From assembly GCA_963930655.1 (NCBI GenBank), contig OZ005619.1:5872501-5936500 (forward strand): a stretch of DNA of 64,000 nt, in the 5' to 3' direction. Position 1 is the stretch's first letter; every line of letters starts with the position of its first letter. The notes under the pieces were generated by a model that had not been told where the DNA came from, made no database searches, and saw only the letters and a program-made list of their open reading frames with translations. This document shows, one piece after another, positions 48,829 to 57,910 of the stretch. The stretch is from Myrica gale (lineage: Eukaryota; Streptophyta; Magnoliopsida; Fagales; Myricaceae). Made by a program: the position numbers and the translations under genes.

Positions 48829-49896
48829 CTAATTACCCATTAAATTATTTCGAGGACAGAATTTGATGAGATAATTAGCTCCCCCAGTGCACGTAAATAA
48901 GCTAGTCTTGTCGTCATAGGCATAGCTATAAGCCTGAGGACACTGATCCTTGAAAGTCTTGGCATAGTTCGTTGCCAGACATTTATCTGGGGTACCAAAA
49001 TCTCCTGTGCAACAATACTGCGGCTGATTGAAAGCCGCACATGCGCTCTTGCAAGCGATCACCCCCCCGTCAGATCCTTTCACTGCCAGCTCCGCCGGGC
49101 AAAGCTGGTTCACATCCTTTGGGCAGCTCGCCCTTTGGCAATCGGCTGAACCGCCATGCGGGGTTATCGATACAGGCAAATTGAACCCGTCAACGAGGCT
49201 AATATCGTAGAAATCTCGTCCACCATTGTCGGCCAGAGTAAACTCTACGAGTGAGGCAGGTGGAATTCCGCTGGCACCGTTGCACGCGACCTGGCCAGAG
49301 CCACAATCTGCTGTTCCACAAGTAAACTTACCGTTGATTTTGGAGCAATGAGATCGAGCCCATATGCGGCCTGACCAATTGGGAGGAACTTTAATGGTTG
49401 ATGAAGCTCTAGAGGCAAGCTCAAACCCGGTCGATGATAACTGAGGCCCGCCGCCAGTTAGGGTCCCTGGCCAGATTGTGTAGGGGCAGTTGTTTTTTAT
49501 TGTGAATAAGGCGCAGTGAGCCCCTGAATGCGCACATAGTCAATATTATTCCCGAAGAAAAAGAGCAGTACTATTTCATGCAAATCCCATGACCGGAAAA
49601 AAAAAACAAACAACCAGAACGGAAAGAAGAGTAAAATAAACGATTGCTAATTTGCTACAACGAAATGTGACCGAACCAAGGGAAAAACGATTGCTAAAAA
49701 TAAACGATTGCCAATTTGCTACAACGAAATGACCGGCAAAGTGAACGTGCATGAAAATGCTACTAATTCATCTTAACGCTTGATCAGAACCAGGGAAAGG
49801 GAAAAACCAGAAGGAGAGGAAGGGGTGAGGGTGCATACCCGGAAAGAAGAGGAAAGCCATTAATGTAAGGCCGAGGAATATAGCTTGAGTTTCCAT
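48829..49896 (-). CDS. Thaumatin-like protein (PR-5 family), two exons
   Basis: Thaumatin-like proteins are secreted pathogenesis-related (PR-5) proteins, many of which bind glucans and inhibit fungi. Exon 1 is 49896-49839 (19 codons plus one base) and encodes a signal peptide METQAIFLGLTLMAFLFFP. Exon 2 is 49523-48829. Total 753 bp, 250 residues, normal for the family. Visible hallmarks are NNCPYTIWPGTLTGGG, the signature CGTADCGSGQVAC, the cleft segment GGRDFYDISLVDGFNLPV, QYCCTGDFGTPDKC and the terminal YLIKFCP. I count 17 cysteines: the 16 that form eight disulfides, plus one at the mature N-terminus (GAHC) where relatives usually have A or S. The start is the only ATG giving a signal peptide. 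A TATA box lies about 70 bp upstream. No damage was seen; probably functional. Confidence 0.93.
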
Positions 49897-49964
49897 TGCT
49901 TAATGATGATTTGTGCGTTTGGCGAAATTAACTAATTAAGGTACGTTTCATGAGGAAAAGATTT

Positions 49965-49972
49965 TATTTATA
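49965..49972 (-). promoter_or_regulatory. TATA box of the thaumatin-like gene
   Basis: The minus strand reads TATAAATA about 70 bp upstream of the ATG at 49896. That is a normal spacing once a short 5' UTR is allowed for. Confidence 0.6.
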
Positions 49973-50679
49973 GATATATATAGGCCGAATGGCAGGAAGA
50001 AATATCGTAAGTAATACATTTCCTTTACCTTATTATATATTTTATTTTGGTTAAAAGCAGCAACAAATTGATGGGTTGTATCTGCAAGAAAGATGCATGC
50101 AGATGCTATAAGAGAGGCCGATATTAATGAAGAAGTTCATGCGAAGTGAGTGGTGTAAATTACTGCGGGTCACGTACACCGCGTGCACATATATAAATAT
50201 ATATATATATATATAGTTGGTGGCTGCAATATTGCTGAACTCATCATGCTTGTGAAATTGCAGTTCCCCTGCCCGTGAGCCATTGGTTGCTTTTTTTTTT
50301 TTCCTTTTTTGTTTAATTTGGTCCCCCGGACTTTATATTGAATAGCCAAGAAATTGCCAATTGTTTACTTTTCCCTTAAAAAACTAGCCAAAAAGAAGTA
50401 CAGTGGCTCCTCTTTTCTGATAATTAGGCCGGTTGAGGGATGCTAGCTGGCGCATGAGCACGTGCCATGGACTGTGTCCCCAGGAATCATAGCAACCCAC
50501 AATAAATAGGTGGTAGACGCCAATTGATAGCAAATAGTTGGTTCATGACCCAATCTTTATATGACATAAAAAAGACGTAGAAAATCATGTGACATCGTGA
50601 TTTTCTTAACAGATAACGTATAAGATTATTTGCAATTTTGCCATGCTGATTGGTCAAGTCAAATCACTAACGTATAGTA
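49973..50679. other. Upstream region of the thaumatin-like gene
   Basis: Promoter-side spacer with a TA microsatellite near 50190-50213. No gene was seen. Confidence 0.4.
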
Positions 50680-50724
50680 ATTTTGCCTTCCAACCATAAA
50701 TCTTCCGAAACAACTTATCTTTTA
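50680..50724 (-). pseudogene. LINE reverse transcriptase fragment, piece left of the Pack-MULE
   Basis: Read on the minus strand this piece gives KDKLFRKIYGWKAKL, which continues the reverse-transcriptase text that stops at 52461 on the other side of the Pack-MULE (KNRVFDDI). The full LINE at 43110-43160 has the equivalent EKFFHKLSGWKTK. LINE similarity ends near 50680. Confidence 0.75.
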
Positions 50725-50930
50725 GGGGTAAACTCATACTTAGCGTCATATCTTTGGGGGCAAAATCAAGTTACTACCCATATTTTCCAAACCAACAATT
50801 TAAGACCCCTATATTTCAAAATCAGTCAATCATTGCACATCGTTTAAATTCACCGTCAAATGAGACTGTTTTTCGTGAAATGACCAGAATGCCCTTAATA
50901 AGTGATTGATGGATGACCAGACTGCCCTTG
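50725..50930. repeat. Left terminal inverted repeat of the Pack-MULE
   Basis: It pairs with the right repeat at 52245-52451. Shared blocks include gcaaaatcaagttacta, agacccctat and gtttaaattcaccgtcaaat. The repeat is diverged by roughly 10-20 percent from its partner. Confidence 0.85.
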
Positions 50931-51311
50931 CTCTCTTGGTGCCCAGAAGAAGACCAAAGTTTTTCTTCTTGGATGACCGGTTGTTTTTTTCTTCATTTTC
51001 CATCTCGACCGAAGCTCGTACGGATCCTGAGAAGAGTACAAGCATAGATTGACCGTGAAATTTGTTGATGCAAGTGGGACGAGTGAAGCAACGCTGTTTG
51101 AATACACTATGTACATTAACCTGGACAGTGGCATGCAACTCGAGTGCGCGATCATGCTCGCGAGCCTCCGCCTCGGCACCTGCGTTTCTCGGTTCCTCGA
51201 GCGAAGCGAACGTTCTTTCCTTCACTGAATAGAGGGCCAGAGTGGTTACGCTTAAGAGCACTGCAATGGAGATGAAAAAGCAGCTCTTGAGGTTTGCACA
51301 GTAGACGCAGG

Positions 51312-51368
51312 TGCCATAACTAGCTTCTCTGAATGTAGAATAATCTGGTTGTGGGTCTACAAACCTGC
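51312..51368 (-). pseudogene. Captured purple acid phosphatase-like exon start
   Basis: After an acceptor-like tgctgcag on the minus strand, the frame reads FVDPQPDYSTFREASYG. Plant purple acid phosphatases have nearly this string near their C-terminus (for example REPQPDYSAFREASYGHS). The match ends at the glycine and the frame continues into unrelated text (TCVYCANLKSC), as expected if a short exon piece was captured and joined to other sequence. The match is short, so the call is moderate. Confidence 0.5.
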
Positions 51369-51703
51369 AGCACCAACCAAGAATTGTTAAACATGGCTCG
51401 ATTACTAAGAAAATAGTAAGGATCTCTCTAGCTGACTAGAAGAGGAAGAATTTTACTGTTCTTTATGATCCATCACCACCATTGACGGAGATGAATTTAC
51501 CAAAACAACATAAAAATAGAGGCAAAGAACCATACAGATCTTTCGTAGGCATGGACATGGCCAACATGGGCATCACCTATATGTTTGGTATAATTTTGTT
51601 ACTCTGTTTTTTGGAACATCAGTTTTCTTTTTAACGATGATGCATGGCACCACCAAACGCTATGGCTTGTTACTATGTTTTTTTGTTTTTTCATGAGCTT
51701 TTC

Positions 51704-52150
51704 TTATTTGGCCTTGAATCGACGCTGGAAGTATCCCTCAAAAGAGGGTTCTGTGGACGTCCTCAGGAAGAAGCCATAGCCGAGGGCGAAGTGGAGCGAG
51801 GTGACGAAGAAGCAAATGGGCTCCATCACGTCCCAGCTGAGCTCCCAAAAGGTGAGCCTCATGAAGCCGAGCGTTTGGACAAGTATGAAACCCAGTCCAC
51901 AGTATAGCTTGCCGCGGACCAAGGACCGAGCTTTTTGGTCGATTAGGGCCTTCTGCATCTCCATTTGCTCCATTTCTTGTCTTCTTGGGTCGTTCGGGAA
52001 GCTCAGGAGTCGCTTGAACTTTTGACCATCATCCAGTTCTTGGGGATATGGTTTGGACTCGCCGGGGTCGGGAAGAGTAATGGGAGTGGAATAGTGAACC
52101 TTTATGACGAGGATCCTATGATGGGTGAAGTTAGGGTTTGCATTTGACAA
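51704..52150 (-). pseudogene. Captured mitochondrial calcium uniporter (MCU) C-terminal fragment, frame open
   Basis: A 148-codon open frame resembles the C-terminal half of plant MCU, the pore subunit of the inner-membrane calcium uniporter. Visible are the end of the matrix domain ([20 protein letters not shown]), a coiled-coil region ([15 protein letters not shown]), membrane segment 1 ([20 protein letters not shown]), the pore motif [10 protein letters not shown] (the DxME selectivity motif), membrane segment 2 ([16 protein letters not shown]) and the C-terminal [13 protein letters not shown] before the stop. The frame has no ATG at its beginning (it opens with TTG), and the mitochondrial targeting sequence and most of the matrix domain are missing. 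It lies wholly inside the Pack-MULE. I read it as a captured fragment; absence of stops suggests recent capture or selection. Confidence 0.85.
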
Positions 52151-52244
52151 AAAAGGTCTTTTTTAACGAACTGGGGGTCGGAGATCAGTAAGAGCCAGGT
52201 GTGCGGAATGCCCAGAAGCTGGACGTATGGTGTCAGGAGCGAGA

Positions 52245-52451
52245 GTTGTAAGGCCACTTACTGAGGGTAAATTCGTCAATTTGGGTGGAGTAGACGCACA
52301 TGCATGAAAAACCGTCTCATTTGACGGTGAATTTAAACGGGGGCGAGGTTTGAGTGATTTTGAAACATAGGGGTCTCAAATTGTTGATTTGAAAAATAAG
52401 TAGTAACTTGATTTTGCCCTAAAGATATGGGGCTAACTATGAGTTTACCCC
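52245..52451. repeat. Right terminal inverted repeat of the Pack-MULE
   Basis: It pairs with 50725-50930 and is also clearly alike to 425-641 at the left edge of the window. Key blocks are aaaaaccgtctcatttgacg, tagtaacttgattttgccct and the end tatgagtttacccc. Confidence 0.85.
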
Positions 52452-52460
52452 TATCTTTTA

Positions 52461-53960
52461 TATCGTCGAAAACACGATTTTTTTATCCAGAAGTAAGGAT
52501 GGGAAGGCCCAAGTGCTTCGCCTTAGATGGGAGTTGCTTAAGATTAAGGGATTTCATTATAGGAACTACATGTTGGCCATTAACATTTTTGCTAAAGTGG
52601 ATAGAAGACTTTGTATGATTAGTATGTTGTCCCGACCAGTTCATGTACTTTTGTCAGCTCCTATCCAAATTCTCTACTTCCCAGACATTAGCCTTGGCAA
52701 ACAGTAGCAAATCATCAACAAATAAAAGGTGATTAACTTTCGGAGCATTACGACATATGTGAAAACCTTGTAACCGACTAGTCCCTTCCTCCTTGAGTAA
52801 TAAACACGACAAAACCTCTATAAAAATAATAAACAGAGTTGGGGATAATGGATCCCTTTGTCGAAGACCACGATATGGAACAAAACTTCCAACTAGACCC
52901 CATTGAGAACCACAGTAAGGCTAGAGGTCGATTTGCATTGAGACACCCAATTAAACCAAATAGGATGAAAACCAAAATTCTTCAAAACTTTCAGCAAAAA
53001 ATCTCACTCTACATGATTGTAAGTCTTTTCCATATCCGCCTTCACTCACTGCCATGCATCCGCCTTTCCCCCTTTTGTGGTTCATAGGATGAAGAATCTC
53101 TACAACAACTATATAGTTATCTTGAATTTGCCAACCTAGCACAAAAGCAAGTTGAAATGGAGATATGATTTTATCAAGAACCTATTTCAAATGCTCTGCA
53201 ATAATCTTGGAGATAGTTTTATAAATTACATTACATAAAGAAATAGGCTGAAACTGGGTAACTTGAGAAGGCTAATCAACCTTCAGGATGAGGAAGAGAT
53301 TAGTTTTGTTCAATCTGGGAAGCAGTTGGCCTCCCTCAAAAAAGTGTTGAACCAAAGAAATAATGTCTTCACCAACAATCTCCCAGAATCGGAGATAAAA
53401 AAGAGTCATCACCCCATCGAGCCCCGAAGATTTATCTGCTTTAATCACCTGAAGTATCTCCCAAATTTCACTACCATATGGTAATTTAATCAGTTGCTGA
53501 TTTTTCTCCATAGAAATAATCAGTGTAATAAGGCCTTCTAGATCATCTACATATTGCAAATTATCTGAACAATACAACTGACTAGAAAACTCCAGCAACA
53601 AATGACATAATTATTGCTTTCCTACACCGATATACTATGCTGATTTTTTCAAGTGAACTATCTAATTATGACAACAATGAATAATTGTAGAAGCATGAAA
53701 AAAATGCGTATTCAACTCATTGGAGGTAAGCCAAGTAACTCGTGAACGTTGCTTCCATAATAATTCTTCACGATGTACTTGTTCGTTTAAAGCCAAAATA
53801 AGCGATTTATCATGCCAAGAATTCAGTGAGGTCGACGAACCTTCCTAAGCAATAGCCAACTCCTTCAGAATGCTAATATGATCCTAAATGTTATCAATGA
53901 GAATGGATTCGGTGCAAAGTGCAGGGTGCAAAGATATGTAAAGGAGGACTGAGATTTTAA
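52461..53960 (-). pseudogene. LINE reverse transcriptase fragment, piece right of the Pack-MULE
   Basis: The minus-strand text is a degenerate L1-type reverse transcriptase related to the LINE at 41326-47092. From the 5' side it reads ADKSSGLDGVMTLFYLRFWE (53430), NVIYKTISKI (53225), ILHPMNHKRGKGG (53080), the catalytic-site equivalent HLLFVDDLLLFAKA (52700) and KAKHLGLPILTS (52510). It carries many stops and frame changes. Its 5' part was caught in the 991-bp tandem duplication. Confidence 0.8.
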
Positions 53961-55144
53961 ATCTCGGATCTAACGGAAATGGACACCTCATTTAATGAGG
54001 TGAGAGGGGAAAAAAGGCTCAAAACTCGGCTTGGCTCAACAAGCCCACTTTTTTTTCTTGCACATCTTCCACGACATGCAACACAATTACTACGCTTTTC
54101 ATTCTTCCTCTGCAAAGCTTTCCATTCTCAGTAAAGAGAGAGAAATAGAGGAGATATGATTTTATCAAGAACCTATTTCAAATGCTCTGCAATAATCTTG
54201 GAGATAGTTTTATAAATTACATTACATAAAGAAATAGGCTGAAACTGGGTAACTTGAGAAGGCTAATCAACCTTCAGGATGAGGAAGAGATTAGTTTTGT
54301 TCAATCTGGGAAGCAGTTGGCCTCCCTCAAAAAAGTGTTGAACCAAAGAAATAATGTCTTCACCAACAATCTCCCAGAATCGGAGATAAAAAAGAGTCAT
54401 CATCCCATCGAGCCCCGAAGATTTATCTGCTTTAATCACCTGAAGTATCTCCCAAATTTCACTACCATATGGTAATTTAATCAGTTGCTGATTTTTCTCC
54501 ATAGAAATAATCAGTGTAATAAGGCCTTCTTGATCATCTACATATTGCAAATTATCTGAACAATACAACTGACTAGAAAACTCCAGCAACAAATGACATA
54601 ATTATTGCTTTCCTACACCGATATACTATGCTGATTTTTTCAAGTGAACTATCTAATTATGACAACAATGAATAATTGTAGAAGCATGAAAAAAAATGCG
54701 TATTCAACTCATTGGAGGTAAGCCAAGTAACTCGTGAACGTTGCTTCCATAATAATTCTTCACGATGTACTTGTTCGTTTAAAGCCAAAAGAAGCGATTT
54801 ATCATGCCAAGAATTCAGTGAGGTCGACGAACCTTCCTAAGCAATAGCCAACTCCTTCAGAATGCTAATATGATCCTAAATGTTATCAATGAGAATGGAT
54901 TCGGTGCAAAGTACAGGGGTGCAAAGATATGTAAAGGAGGACTGAGATTTTAAATCTCGGATCTAACGGAAATGGACACCTCATTTAATGAGGTGAGAGG
55001 GGAAAAAAGGCTCAAAACTCGGCTTGGCTCAACAAGCCCACTTTTTTTTCTTGCACATCTTCCACGACATGCAACACAATGACTACGCTTTTCATTCTTC
55101 CTCTGCAAAGCTTTCCATTCTCAGTAAAGAGAGAGAAATAGAGG
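53161..55144. repeat. Tandem duplication, 2 x about 991 bp
   Basis: Copy 1 (53161-54151) and copy 2 (54152-55144) begin agatatgattttatcaagaa and differ at only about six positions and two single-base insertions. Each unit contains the 5' part of the LINE fragment followed by about 200 bp of a different sequence (from gcaaagatatgtaaaggagg to gagagaaatagagga) that leads into the gene remnant at 55024. The junction shares the short gaaat-ga-gga text with the start of copy 1, suggesting microhomology. Confidence 0.92.
54152..54960 (-). pseudogene. LINE reverse transcriptase fragment, duplicated copy
   Basis: The second copy of the LINE part of the tandem duplication. The minus-strand frame at 54263-54592 again reads ADKSSGLDGMMTLFYLRFWE and IISLVQHFFEGGQLLPRLNK, nearly identical to 53272-53601. 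Confidence 0.8.
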
Positions 55145-55667
55145 AAGCAGGTCTGGTTCATAATTTTAAAACTCATGGTATTGCTTCAGCTTCCACCCAT
55201 TATTGGGTTCTAGCAGTACCCACTGGTGAGTCTATTGGTTCAAGGATGAGGCAAGCTAGGCGGATTCAAGAAACCTGAGGTTGATAGCACAATATATTCC
55301 CTCCAGAACCCAGGTTCACTTCCTCAATTTATCAGATTTCCTCTTGGGGAATGGTCCAATTTAGTTGTATGCCAATGTGATATTTGCCTTTGCGTTTTGT
55401 TTTTTCGTATAAAATAATGGAGAGTATTTCGGTGAGTGGTGAAGTTGGTGGCGCTGGTGGGGTGTACTCCTATAATACCTTAAAGAGGTTGGACCAACTA
55501 TGGTCTAGTATTTGCTCTGCTCAAATAGGTTGAGTTTATTTTATCTATAGTAGATTTTGTCCCTTGTTTTTCATGCTGCGAATACTTTGAAATGTGCAGT
55601 TAATTCTTTGAATCTTATGTAACTTTCATGTGTGCTTCTTACAGTTGTTCAGGAACCATGCAAGTAG
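55024..55667 (+). pseudogene. Unrecognised host gene remnant, exon-like blocks
   Basis: Three blocks look exon-derived. The first (about 55090-55275) is open through IEEAGLVHNFKTHGIASAST and ends in RMRQARRIQET. The second starts with an ATG at 55417 and reads VYSYNTLKRLDQLWSSICSA, ending at a GT donor at 55529. The third begins after the AG at 55644 and, spliced in phase, continues IVVQEP before a stop at 55665. The second and third blocks faintly recall the N-terminal part of a plastid FAD-linked oxidoreductase, but I cannot confirm it. The leader of this remnant was included in the 991-bp tandem duplication. Probably a pseudogene or 5' scrap. Confidence 0.35.
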
Positions 55668-55941
55668 TTGAGAAGCTGGGAGTACTCGACTTTGTGTTCA
55701 CAGTGGACAACTTTATAGAGGAAGAATGGAAAAAAACCAATCTTTGGATCCTTGAGATTTCCTCAATCAAGCCCAATGCAACTATTTAGCTCAGTTGATT
55801 GGAGCTGTCTATTCTTTGAAAAGAAAAAATAACAACATACCTTTGTCAGGTCGATGAGCATTTATTAAATTAAATGGTGTAATTATAACCGAAATATATA
55901 TAGATGGTGATTTTCACACGTACCAAATTGAGTTTTATCAT

Positions 55942-56698
55942 AAGGTAATGCAAAAGCAATAATATGAAATTAAGACGTAGTTTTTTATTTTTGTGGATTG
56001 AATTGAAGTAAGGAAGTTATACAAAGTGTCATACACCACATCCACATATAAACAGGTAAATGTACTTTTCAGCCTTTCTTGTTGGGCCGCTGCTAAGCTT
56101 CGCTTGGTTGGCAATCCCCTTGTTCTTGAGCTTTCGTTTGACCTCTCATGGTTGTATGCTGGAACTGAACCCCTTAGGGGTGCTTTATGTTGGTTTTTTT
56201 TTTTTGCTTTGGAATAAGATGAAGTTTTGATTTAAAAAAAATGCACTTTTCAGCCACTGATTATTGGAGTGCTGACATGTTATACCACGAACTATCAATT
56301 TTGTTACATTTCGTTCATCAACTACTAATCATTTACACTTTGCACTCCAGATTGTTAATTTGGACAGAAATTGATATTTTCATTCAGTGATATGACAACT
56401 TACCCCTGCAAAAATATAATTATAAAAAATTATAAGGGTAAAATCGTCATTTAACATAATCAAAATATCAATTTTTATTCTAAATTAACAGTGTGGGGTG
56501 CAAATTATAAATGGTCAGTAGTCTATGAACGAAATGTAACAAAATCGATAATTCGTGGTACAATGTGTTAGTACCCCAATAATCAACGGGTGAAAAGTGC
56601 ATTTACCCGTTTATATGTGGATGTGGTGTATGGTAATTTGTATAACTTTCTTAGTTCAATTCAAACCACAAAATCATCAACTGCGTCTTAATTTCATA
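55942..56698. repeat. Large foldback repeat (arms interrupted by a LINE and a Mutator-like element)
   Basis: The left arm (from 55942, ataaggtaatgcaaaagca, through cacatccacatataaac and ggtaaatg) is mirrored on the right by catttacccgtttatatgtg (56600) and continues after the inserted element as ttaatgcttttgcattacct (57888-57910). The inner arms (56255-56420 and 56430-56595) include cgaactatcaattttgttac and its inverse. The fold centre is near 56425. It is the same family as 40882-41325. Confidence 0.7.
56075..56241 (+). mobile_element. 5'-truncated LINE copy, 167 bp, with target duplication
   Basis: The sequence matches the 3' end of the LINE at 41326-47092 in opposite orientation (ctctcatggttgtatgct, ccccttagggg, ttggaataagatgaagtttt) and ends in an A tail. 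The flanks are tgtacttttcagcc (56061-56074) and tgcacttttcagcc (56242-56255), a 14-base target duplication with one difference. It is nested in the foldback repeat. Confidence 0.85.
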
Positions 56699-57878
56699 GC
56701 TAAAATATTAGGTGTCCCCGTGATATAGAATTTTCATGAATATGCCCTTAGGGTTCATTTTGTTGTCTCACCGCCCCTGTGGTGATGTATCTTTTCCACA
56801 AATACCCCTCCGTCCATATTCCGTCTGGAAACTAACGTTATTTGCTAAACTGTCAAAAAATTACGCATCATGGCCAATAGAAAGAGGGCACGTGTTCATT
56901 TTGCTGACTGGATTAATCTACATGTTGTTCTCGTACACTCCACGCTATCAACAATAATATCATGCCGAAAATACCCCAACCACGTCAGTAAACATTAAAA
57001 AAATACCTTTCGAAACCCAAACCCTTTTGATCCCCAAATCCTCCTAACCTTACATCCCCTTTCACTCGAACCCTCGTGAATGCTATTTGTTCGAAGTTAG
57101 ATAAGATGTCGATGTGGTTTTTGCCAGAATCTTGGAGTAGTCAACAAATATTGGAGCTTTATACTTGTAAGAAGAATTAAATCTCCCTTAACACATCATT
57201 CAATGGCAAAAAATCCTACACAAGGGTAGCCAAAAAGCTGTTCTATATATTGCTCCTAAGGAACATTCAATTTCTCATAAACATACGCTCAACATAAAGG
57301 AAGGTAAAAGAAAAAGATGTGCAAAGAATAGCCAAGTGTTTGCGTGTTTAACCATGAAGTTTCCTCACTCTTAACAGTTTCCAAACAAACAGGGCAAGCT
57401 GCGAGTTCTTGTTCTCCTACGCGCACACCCAACCCATTCATTAAGTCTAGCATTCCATACTTCTACGAGCTTCTGTTAGTTCAAGGAAAAACGGTTTTTT
57501 CATATCTTCGCCTTCCAATTTGGCTAATATGGGGAAAGAGAGGGAGTTGAGCTGATTTAGGGTTCTTAATGAGACTTGGGGACAAATCGCACAAAGAAGA
57601 GTACTCATGCGAAGAGGACAAGGCCACTTTAGACAATGGCTGTATTTTTTTAAATGACGTGGCAAGGACATTAGTCCAATCAGAAAAATGAACATGTGTC
57701 CTCTTTCTATTTGCCATGACGTGTAGTTTTTTGACAGCTCAACAAATTCCGTTAGTTTGCAGACAAAATATGGATGAATGGGTATTTTTGAGAAAAGTAC
57801 ATTACCACAGGACAGCGAGACAACAAAATGAACCCCATGGACATATTCAGGAAAAAGGCGCGCATAATATTTTAGCCT
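56699..57878. mobile_element. Non-autonomous Mutator-like element, 1,180 bp, perfect 9-bp target duplication
   Basis: The long terminal inverted repeats of about 240 bp (56699-56960 and 57650-57878) share ttcattttgttgtctc, cacgtgttcattttgctgac-like text and a gctaaaatatta end. Both flanks are aatttcata (56690-56698 and 57879-57887). The 700-bp interior is non-coding as far as I can see and carries no transposase. It inserted into the right arm of the foldback repeat. Confidence 0.85.
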
Positions 57879-57910
57879 AATTTCATATTAATGCTTTTGC
57901 ATTACCTTAT

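Larger units (their letters stand above)
50725..52451. mobile_element. Pack-MULE-like element, 1,727 bp, perfect 9-bp target duplication
   Basis: The terminal inverted repeats are about 200 bp each (50725-50930 and 52245-52451), beginning GGGGTAAACTCATA on one side and its complement on the other. Both flanks are tatctttta (50716-50724 and 52452-52460). A 9-bp target duplication with long inverted repeats is diagnostic of Mutator-like elements. No transposase is present. The interior instead carries pieces of host genes: a mitochondrial calcium uniporter fragment (51704-52150) and a purple acid phosphatase-like exon start (51312-51368), both on the minus strand. It sits inside a LINE reverse-transcriptase gene. 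A second family member ends at 641. Confidence 0.9.

Noticed and set aside
53138-55144. CRISPR-like or other spaced repeat array
   Set aside because: The repeat is a plain two-copy tandem duplication with no regular short repeat-spacer structure, and the genome is a plant.
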